64,000 bases of DNA, from contig CAWICB010000007.1 of NCBI GenBank assembly GCA_963834515.1, positions 1,612,001 to 1,676,000 of the forward strand. The letters are read 5' to 3'. This document shows, piece by piece, positions 58,077 to 64,000 of this stretch (position 1 is its first letter; each line of letters begins with the position of its first letter). This DNA comes from RYN-230 sp963834515 (GTDB taxonomy: Bacteria; Actinomycetota; Actinomycetes; Streptosporangiales; Streptosporangiaceae). A program made the position numbers and the translations under genes. The notes beneath the pieces were generated by a model that saw only the letters and a list, made by a program, of their open reading frames with translations, had not been told where the DNA came from and did not search any database.

Positions 58077-59095
58077 GTGCGTTATGTGACGCTGAGCGAT
58101 TTCCCGCGCTACCCGCTGACGTTCGGGCCGTCCCCGGTGCACCGGCTGGACCGGCTGACCGAGTACCTCGGCGGGGCCACGGTGTGGGCCAAGCGGGAGG
58201 ACTGCAACTCCGGGCTGGCGTTCGGCGGGAACAAGATCCGGAAGCTGGAGTACCTGGTCCCCGACGCGCTGCGGCAGGGCGCGACGCATCTGGTCTCGAT
58301 CGGCGGGGTGCAGTCCAACCACACCCGGCAGGTGGCCGCCGTAGCGGCCCGGCTGGGCCTCCGGGCCCGGCTGGTCCAGGAGAGCTGGGTGGACTGGCCC
58401 GACCCGCTCAACGACCGGGTGGGCAACATCCTGCTGTCCCGCATCATGGGCGCGGAGGTCGAGCTGGTCGAGGCCGGCTTCGGCATCGGCGTTCGAGCTG
58501 GGAGCAGGCGCTGGACGACGTCCGGGCCCAGGGCGGCGTCCCGTACCCGATACCGGCGGGCGCGTCCGACCACCCGCTGGGCGGGCTCGGCTTCGCCAAC
58601 TGGGCCTATGAGGTGCAGCAGCAGGAGCGCGAGCTGGGCGTGTTCTTCGACACGGTCATCGTGTGCACCGTCACCGGGTCAACGCACGCCGGGATGATCG
58701 CGGGCTTCGCCGGCCAGGACCGGCCCCGCCGGGTGCTTGGCATCGACGCCTCGGCCACGATCGGGGAGACCCGGGCCCAGGTGGCCAAGATCGCGCAGGA
58801 CACTGCGGCGCGGATCGGCCTGGGCCGCTCGCTGCGCGACGATGAGATCACCGTGCTGGCGGGGTGGGCCGGCGACCGTTACGGCATCCCGGTCCAGTCC
58901 ACCCTGGACGCGATCCGGCTCACCGGCCGCCTCGAAGGCATGATCACCGACCCGGTGTACGAGGGCAAGTCGATGGCCGGCCTCATTGACCTGGTCCGCA
59001 CGGGCGAGATCGGCCAGGACTCCACCGTGCTCTACGCGCACCTCGGCGGCCAGCCCGCGCTCAACGCCTACAGCGCCCTGTTCACGAGAGGATGA
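58077..59095 (+). pseudogene. acdS: 1-aminocyclopropane-1-carboxylate deaminase (acdS), single frameshift
   Basis: The sequence matches ACC deaminases throughout: FGPSPVHRLDRLTEYLGG, WAKREDCNSGLAFGGNK (PLP lysine in GGNK), VSIGGVQSNHTRQVAAVAA, SDHPLGGLGF, VTGSTHAGMIAGFAG, DPVYEGKSMAGLIDLV and LYAHLGGQPALNAYS. Glu295 and Leu322 (UW4 numbering), which separate true ACC deaminases from D-cysteine desulfhydrases, are both kept, as are Tyr268 and Tyr294. One base is missing near 58495 (between GFGIGVR and SSWEQALDDV), so the frame breaks. The rest is intact. It would cleave the ethylene precursor ACC to ammonia and 2-oxobutyrate, suggesting plant association. Confidence 0.85.
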
Positions 59096-59226
59096 GCGTG
59101 CCGACGCCGGACGACGACCCGGTCCAGGGCCAGGACGAAACCGATGCCGGCTGGGGTGAGCAGCCCGCGCCGGACGACGACGAGCGCTACGGCCGGGATC
59201 GCCCGCCGCACTGGGACTCCCCTTAA
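59092..59226 (+). CDS. Small acidic conserved protein downstream of acdS
   Basis: A 44-residue protein starts MSVPTPDDDPVQGQDETDAG at an ATGA overlap with the acdS stop, with GAGAGGATG around the start, and ends DERYGRDRPPHWDSP. The DETDAGWGE and DRPPHW motifs recur in short actinobacterial proteins of unknown function. It is too short for standard gene calling. The translational coupling suggests it is made with AcdS, but a role is unknown. Confidence 0.7.
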   Translation: MSVPTPDDDPVQGQDETDAGWGEQPAPDDDERYGRDRPPHWDSP

Positions 59227-59264
59227 GCCCCCCGTGGCCGGTAGGCCCCCGTGGCCGGGGTGGG

Positions 59265-60200
59265 CTAATCCGCACGGTGCGCCCACGGCGGGGTCCACGT
59301 GCAGGCGTTAGGCAGCGCTGGCCCGAGGAAGCGGCGGAGCGCGGCGAGGGCTGGATGCGGGTTGTCGCGGCGCCAGATCAGGGAGTGCGGGTAGACCGGG
59401 ACCGGGTCCCGCACCGGGATACGGCGCAGGCCGAAGCTGGCCGGCCAGATGAGGTGGGTCTGCTCGCCGACGAGCGTGGCCAGCGCCGGGGAGCCAGCCA
59501 GCGTGTCCAGCAGGGGCTCGGTGCCGAAGTGCGGGCCGACGGGATCGATGGTGAGCCCGAATGCGGCGGCCAGCTCGCCGTAGAACGCGGCCCATTCGGT
59601 GCCGGCCACGATGCCAGGCATCCAGATCCGGTGCCCGGCGAGCTGGACGGGCGTGATCGCGCGGGCGGCGGCCAGCGCGTGGGCCGGCCCGGTGAGCAGC
59701 TGGACCGGCTCGTCGAAGGCCCGGGCCGCCGCCACCCCGTCCGGAAGCTGCCACCTGGGCATGGTCAGCGCGCGGAACGACGCGTCGATGGTGCCGTCCT
59801 GGACCGCGGCGATGGCGGCGGCCGCGTCGAAGTGGGTGACCACCTCCAGCCCGGTCCCGGGATGCGCGCGGTGGAAGCCGCGCAGCACGGCGGCGGGCGC
59901 GAGCCGCCGGCCGATCACGTCCACGCGCAGCGGCCGGCGGGTGGGCCGCACCGACGCGGCGGCCCGGGTCTCTGCCTGCAGCAGCTCACGGGCGTGCGGC
60001 AGGAACCGGTGGCCGTCGGTGGTCAGCTGGGCGCCACGCGGGGTGCGGGTGAACAGCCGGACCCCGAGGTCCTTCTCCAGCGCCGCGATGCGCTTGGACA
60101 CCGCCTGCTGGGTGACCGACAGGGCGGCCGCGGCCTCCTGGAACTGGCCTGCGTCCGCGGCGGCCACGAAGGTGCGCACGGCATCGAGGTCCACGGCCAC
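59265..60200 (-). CDS. LysR-family transcriptional regulator
   Basis: The 311-residue regulator has the N-terminal winged HTH (VDLDAVRTFVAAADAGQFQE, AAAALSVTQQAVSKRIAALE, LGVRLFTRTPRGAQLT) and a substrate-binding domain (RVDVIGRRLAPAAVLRGFHR, IDASFRALTMPRWQLPDGVA). The start at GTG 60200 is set by the divergent promoter. A perfect ACAACG-N3-CGTTGT palindrome lies 14 bases upstream, between it and the MFS gene, and is the expected autoregulatory and target site. Confidence 0.93.
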   Translation of the reverse strand: MAVDLDAVRTFVAAADAGQFQEAAAALSVTQQAVSKRIAALEKDLGVRLFTRTPRGAQLTTDGHRFLPHARELLQAETRAAASVRPTRRPLRVDVIGRRLAPAAVLRGFHRAHPGTGLEVVTHFDAAAAIAAVQDGTIDASFRALTMPRWQLPDGVAAARAFDEPVQLLTGPAHALAAARAITPVQLAGHRIWMPGIVAGTEWAAFYGELAAAFGLTIDPVGPHFGTEPLLDTLAGSPALATLVGEQTHLIWPASFGLRRIPVRDPVPVYPHSLIWRRDNPHPALAALRRFLGPALPNACTWTPPWAHRAD

Positions 60201-60213
60201 CGACCCTAGCCAT

Positions 60214-60228
60214 ACAACGCCGCGTTGT
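60214..60228. promoter_or_regulatory. LysR-type palindromic site
   Basis: ACAACG (60214-60219) and CGTTGT (60223-60228) are perfect inverted repeats with a CCG centre, in the interval between the divergent lysR and MFS genes. The 15-bp dyad fits the LysR box length. It is the only palindrome of this quality in the interval. Confidence 0.65.
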
Positions 60229-60331
60229 GACGCGCCGGCGCGGCGGTTGTTTGATCTGCGCCCGCCGTCCCGGTTTGATCGCGCTACCAACGTGCGGGAG
60301 TTCGGGCGAGACGACGGGGGCTGGGCTGGAC

Positions 60332-61582
60332 ATGGCGGGCAGGCGGTCGCTGGGACGGCAGTTCGGCTGGCTGTACACGGCGTACGCGGTCAGCGCGTAC
60401 GGCTCGTGGCTCGGCTTCGGCGCGTTCCCGCTGATTGCCATCCGGGTGCTGCACGCCGGGCCGGCCGAGGTGTCCGCGCTGGCCGCGGCGGGGCTGGCGG
60501 CCGGCGCGGTGGTCGCGGTTCCGCTCGGCCCGTGGGTGGAGTTCCGCCGCAAGCGCCCGGTGATGATCGCGATGGACGTGATCCGGTTCGCCGCGCTGCT
60601 CACCATCCCGGCGGCGTACGCGTTCGGCTGGCTCAGCTTCGCCCAGCTGCTGGGCGTGTCGGTCATCGTGGCCGCGGCCAAGATCGCGTTCAACGCGGCC
60701 AGCGGCGCGTACCTCAAGACGCTCGTGCCGGGCCCGGACCTGCTCGTCGCGAACAGCCGGTTCGAGTCCACCGGCTGGACAGCCACCGTGCTCGGCCCGC
60801 CACTCGGCGGGGCGCTGATCGGGCTGCTCGGGCCGGTGGTCACCGTGCTGGCCGACGCGGTCAGCTACCTGCTGTCGGCGGCCGGCATCACCGCCATCGG
60901 CGGGCAGGAGGCGCACCCGGAGCGGGCCGGGGCGGCCCGGCTGCGGGCCGCCGACCTGCTCGACGGGTGGCGGTACACCCTGGCCCACCCGACGCTGCGG
61001 CCGCTGCTGGCCAACTCGATCCTGGTCGGCGGCCTGATCCTGGCCACCGAGCCGCTGATCGCGGTGCTCATGCTCGGCCAGCTGCACTTCGCCCCGTGGC
61101 AGTACGGCCTGGCGTTCGCCGCGCCGTGTGTCGGCGGCCTGATCGGCGCCCGGATGGCCCGCCGGCTGACCACGCGGTTCGGGCTGCACCGGGTCATGAT
61201 CACCGCCGGGACGCTGAGCGCGGGCTGGCCGGTCTGGCTGGCCTTCATCCGCCCCGGCGTGGCCGGGCTCGTGCTGGTCATCGCGGTCCAGCTCGGGCTG
61301 ATCACCTGCATGGGCGTGTTCAACCCGCTGTACGCCACCTACCGGCTGGAGCAGACCAGCCCGGACCGGGTGGCCCGGGTGCTGTCCGCGTGGCAGATAA
61401 CCAAGAGCCTTACCATCGCCGCGCTGACCGCGCTCTGGGGGCTGCTGGCCACGCTGACCAGCCCGCGCATCGGGATCGCGGCGGCCGGCCTGCTGCTGCT
61501 GGGCACCCCGCTGCTGCTGCCCCGGCCCGGTCAGGTGCTGGCCACCAGCTCGACCTCGGAGCCGCCGGCGTTGGTCAGGTAA
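60332..61582 (+). CDS. MFS transporter (efflux-type)
   Basis: The 416-residue protein has 12 hydrophobic helices: FGWLYTAYAVSAYGSWLGFG at the start, then VPLGPWVEFRRKRPVMIAMD as the helix 2-3 loop, NSRFESTGWTATVLGPPLGG and LADAVSYLLSAAGITAIGG. These match MFS_3/enterobactin-exporter-like efflux proteins. ATG 60332 is the first reasonable start. It is divergent from the LysR regulator with the palindrome in between, so its expression is probably induced by the LysR ligand. The exported compound is unknown. Confidence 0.9.
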   Translation: MAGRRSLGRQFGWLYTAYAVSAYGSWLGFGAFPLIAIRVLHAGPAEVSALAAAGLAAGAVVAVPLGPWVEFRRKRPVMIAMDVIRFAALLTIPAAYAFGWLSFAQLLGVSVIVAAAKIAFNAASGAYLKTLVPGPDLLVANSRFESTGWTATVLGPPLGGALIGLLGPVVTVLADAVSYLLSAAGITAIGGQEAHPERAGAARLRAADLLDGWRYTLAHPTLRPLLANSILVGGLILATEPLIAVLMLGQLHFAPWQYGLAFAAPCVGGLIGARMARRLTTRFGLHRVMITAGTLSAGWPVWLAFIRPGVAGLVLVIAVQLGLITCMGVFNPLYATYRLEQTSPDRVARVLSAWQITKSLTIAALTALWGLLATLTSPRIGIAAAGLLLLGTPLLLPRPGQVLATSSTSEPPALVR

Positions 61583-61652
61583 CCGGCGTAGCTGCCCGCC
61601 CCGCCGCACAGCCGGGCCCGCACCTGTCGGTATCCGGAGTTACTGTGACCAG

Positions 61653-64000
61653 GTGCTGGATATGTTCCACCCCGCGGTGCGGGCCTGGTTCGGGAGCCGG
61701 TTCCCGGCCGGCCCGACCGAGCCGCAGGCCGGGGCGTGGCGGGAGATCGACGCCGGCCGCCACACGCTGATCGCCGCGCCGACCGGCTCGGGCAAGACGC
61801 TGGCCGCGTTCCTGGTCTGCATCGACCGGATCTACCGGGACCACGGGATTTCCCGGGACCACGGGATTTCCCGGGACCACGGGATTTCCCGGGACCACGG
61901 GGCTGGCCAGCAGCCGGCCAGCGGGCCGCAGGTCGTCTACGTGTCGCCCCTCAAGGCCCTCGCAGTCGAACATCTGGCAGAACCTGGAGCGTCCCCTCAC
62001 CGAGATCGCCGAGGTGGCGGCCGGGATGGGGCTGACCGCGCCGGACATCCGGGTGGCCGTGCGCACCGGGGACACGGCCGCGGCCGAGCGGGCCGCGATG
62101 CTCAAGCGGCCGCCCGACTTCCTGATCACCACGCCCGAATCGCTGTACCTGCTGGTTACCGGGGAGCGGGCCCGGGCCATGCTGCGCCCGGTCGCCGTGG
62201 TGATCGTGGACGAGATCCACGCCGTGGCGGGCAACAAGCGCGGCTCGCACCTGACGCTCACCCTGGAACGGCTGGCCCACCTGGCCGGGCAGCCGGTGCA
62301 GCGGATCGGCCTGTCCGCCACCCAGCGGCCCATCGAGACGGTGGCCCGGCTGCTGGTCGGCGCGGGCCCGGACCGGTCCGAACCGGACGGGTCCCCGCGC
62401 TGCGCGATCGTGGACACCGGGCACCAGCGCGACCTGGACCTGGCCATCGAGCTGCCCGACGACGAGCTCGGCGCGGTGGCGTCCAGCGAGCAGATGGGCC
62501 AGGTGCTGGACATGATCGCGGGGCACGTGGCCGGCCACCGGACCACGCTGGTGTTCGTCAACACCCGGCGGATGGCCGAGCGGGTCGCGCACCAGCTCGG
62601 TGAGCGGCTGGGCGACGATCAGGTCGCGGCGCACCATGGCAGCCTGTCCAAGGACCGGCGGCAACGGGTCGAGTCGCGGCTGCGGGCTGGCGACCTGCGG
62701 GCCCTGGTCGCCACCGCGTCCCTGGAGCTGGGCATCGACATCGGCCCGGTGGAGCTGGTCTGCCAGATCGGCTCGCCGCGCAGCTTCGCCACGTTCCTGC
62801 AGCGGGTGGGCCGGTCCAACCACACCCGGACCGGCACCCCGGCCGGCCGCCTGTACCCGACGTCCCGCGATGAGCTGGTGGAGTGCGCCGCACTGCTGCG
62901 CGGGGTCCGGGCCGGCCGGCTGGACGCGCTGATCGTGCCGGACGGGCCGCTGGACATCCTGGCCCAGCACATGGTGGCCGAGTGCGCGGCCGCGGACTGG
63001 GCCGAGGACGAGCTGCTCGCGCTGGCCCGCCGGGCGGCGCCGTTCGCCGGGCTGTCCGCGGCCGACTTCGACGACGTGGCCGAGCTGGTCTCGGAGGGCA
63101 TCCGCACCGGCCGTGGCCGCCGGGCCGCGTGGCTGCACCGGGACCGGGTGGCCGGCCGGCTGCGTGGCCGCCGGGGCGCCCGGATCGCCGCGCTGACCTC
63201 CGGCGGGGCCATCCCGGAGCTCGGCGACTACCGGGTGCTGGCCGAGCCAGACAACACCATGGTGGGCACGGTCAACGAGGACTGGGCCATCGAGTCGATG
63301 GCCGGGGACGTGTTCCTGCTCGGCACCCACTCGTGGCGGATCCGCCGGGTGGAACCGGGCATCGTCCGGGTCGAGGACGCGCACGGAGCGCCGCCCTCCG
63401 TCCCGTTCTGGCTGGGCGAGGCCCCCGGCCGCACCCGCGAGCTGTCCGAGGAGGTGTCCGCGCTCCGCTCCGCGGTAGCCCCGCTGATTAACGCCCGCCA
63501 GGAGCCGGCCGCGCTCGGCTGGCTGATGGCCGAGTGCGGGCTGGACAACGCGGCCGCGGCCACGATCGTGGCCTATCTGTCGGCCGGCCATGCGCAGCTC
63601 GGCGTGCTGCCCACCATGGACACCATCGTGCTGGAGCGGTTCTTCGACGAGGCGGGTGGCATGCAGCTGGTCGGGCACGCCCCGTTCGGCGCCCGGGTCA
63701 ACCGCGCGCTCGGCCTGGCGCTGCGCAAGCGGTTCTGCGTCACGTTCGACTTCGAGTTGCAGGCCGCGGCCAGCGACGACGCGATCCTGCTCTCGCTCGG
63801 CCCGCAGCACAGCTTCCCGCTGGACCGGGTGCCGCACTTCCTGGCCTCGGCCACCGTGGAGGACGTGGTCCGCCAGGCCGTGCTGACCTCGCCGCTGTTC
63901 CAGGCGCGCTGGCGGTGGAACCTGAACCGGTCGCTGGCCGTGCTGCGGATGCGCGGCGGGAAGAAGAACCCGCCCGCCATCCAGCGGATGGAGTCCGACG
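61653..64000 (+). pseudogene. lhr: Lhr-type ATP-dependent helicase, 5' part, with frameshift and internal repeat
   Basis: A superfamily 2 helicase starting at GTG 61653: Walker A LIAAPTGSGKTLAAFLVC, VVYVSPLKALAV, LITTPESLYLLVTGE, the DEIH box VIVDEIHAVAGNKRG, RIGLSATQRPIE, ALVATASLELGIDIG and FLQRVGRSNHTRTG. The winged-helix part follows. It runs past the window end. One extra A at 61969-61970 shifts the frame between LKALAV and DIWQNLERPLTEIAEVAAG. A tandem repeat inserted just after Walker A adds RDHGIS three times. Lhr enzymes unwind RNA-DNA hybrids in DNA repair. It may be intact if the frameshift is a sequence error. Confidence 0.88.
61836..61899 (+). repeat. 18-bp tandem repeat inside lhr
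   Basis: Three full copies of CGGGACCACGGGATTTCC (61836-61853, 61854-61871, 61872-61889) and a 10-base partial copy lie in the helicase gene. They encode RDHGIS repeats in the loop between Walker A and motif Ia. Each unit keeps the frame. The AT run in the unit is unusual for this gene. Confidence 0.92.

Noticed and set aside
61951..63837. A 628-residue open frame antisense to the helicase
   Set aside because: High-GC sequence produces long antisense frames. Its translation is Gly/Arg/Gln-rich with no domain, while the opposite strand encodes conserved helicase motifs.
1..64000. tRNA, rRNA, CRISPR arrays, insertion sequences, prophage or integrase attachment sites
   Set aside because: None was seen. 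The short tandem repeats are coding or promoter slippage and lack spacers of CRISPR type, and no transposase motif occurs.

Overview
The window is 64 kb of very GC-rich DNA, densely packed and strongly biased to G/C at third codon positions. It is typical of a filamentous actinomycete. Supporting markers are a DUF397 protein, two DUF574-type methyltransferases, a SARP/AfsR-type regulator, an ECF42 sigma factor with DGPF (YCII) partners, a MocR regulator and many GTG starts in 4-base stop/start overlaps. The order may be Streptosporangiales-like, but that is a guess. I see no rRNA, tRNA, CRISPR, transposase or prophage genes. The content is accessory chromosome: small operons of regulators, oxidoreductases, methyltransferases and transporters, plus several decaying gene fragments.

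Layout. 0-6 kb: a GT39 membrane glycosyltransferase, then a GntR regulator divergent from a split transketolase (two subunits) and an M24 peptidase-fold protein. 6-10 kb: a two-component system divergent from an unknown protein and a class I aldolase homologue lacking its Schiff-base lysine. 10-15 kb: DUF397, a TIM-barrel-like protein, an orphan response regulator, a DUF1905 protein, two paralogous DUF574 methyltransferases and an SDR. 15-19.4 kb: a five-gene leftward operon (aldo/keto reductase, HIBADH-like dehydrogenase, TetR, phosphotransferase, SDR) with a palindromic operator at its head. 19.7-27 kb: a YoaK membrane protein, a methyltransferase, a large membrane hydrolase, a SnoaL protein, and a cupin/propionyl-CoA synthetase pair that both lack their N-termini. 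27-43 kb: an MbtG-like N-hydroxylase with a small RHH protein, a DAO-family oxidoreductase, more methyltransferases, D-aminoacyl-tRNA deacylase, an AhpD-like protein and several remnants.

43-50 kb is a regulatory hub. A 1059-aa SARP-ATPase regulator is divergent from a cupin gene, and a 23-bp direct-repeat element in that promoter recurs (22/23 identical) upstream of a SnoaL-phosphotransferase-methyltransferase operon 6 kb away. An ECF42 sigma factor with two DGPF proteins follows, then an ECF sigma factor fused to a zinc-binding anti-sigma-like module. 50-64 kb: an acyl-CoA ligase with a collapsed PHA-depolymerase pseudogene, a flavodoxin, MocR plus MFS, a polysaccharide deacetylase, ACC deaminase (acdS), a LysR/MFS pair with a palindromic operator, and the 5' part of an Lhr-type helicase running off the right edge.

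At least seven otherwise well-conserved genes carry single-base frameshifts: prpE-like, phosphotransferase, MFS, septation-like, PH-like, acdS and lhr. Either the region is decaying or the assembly contains indel errors. Intact genes are described as such, and frameshifted ones are listed as pseudogenes with that caveat.
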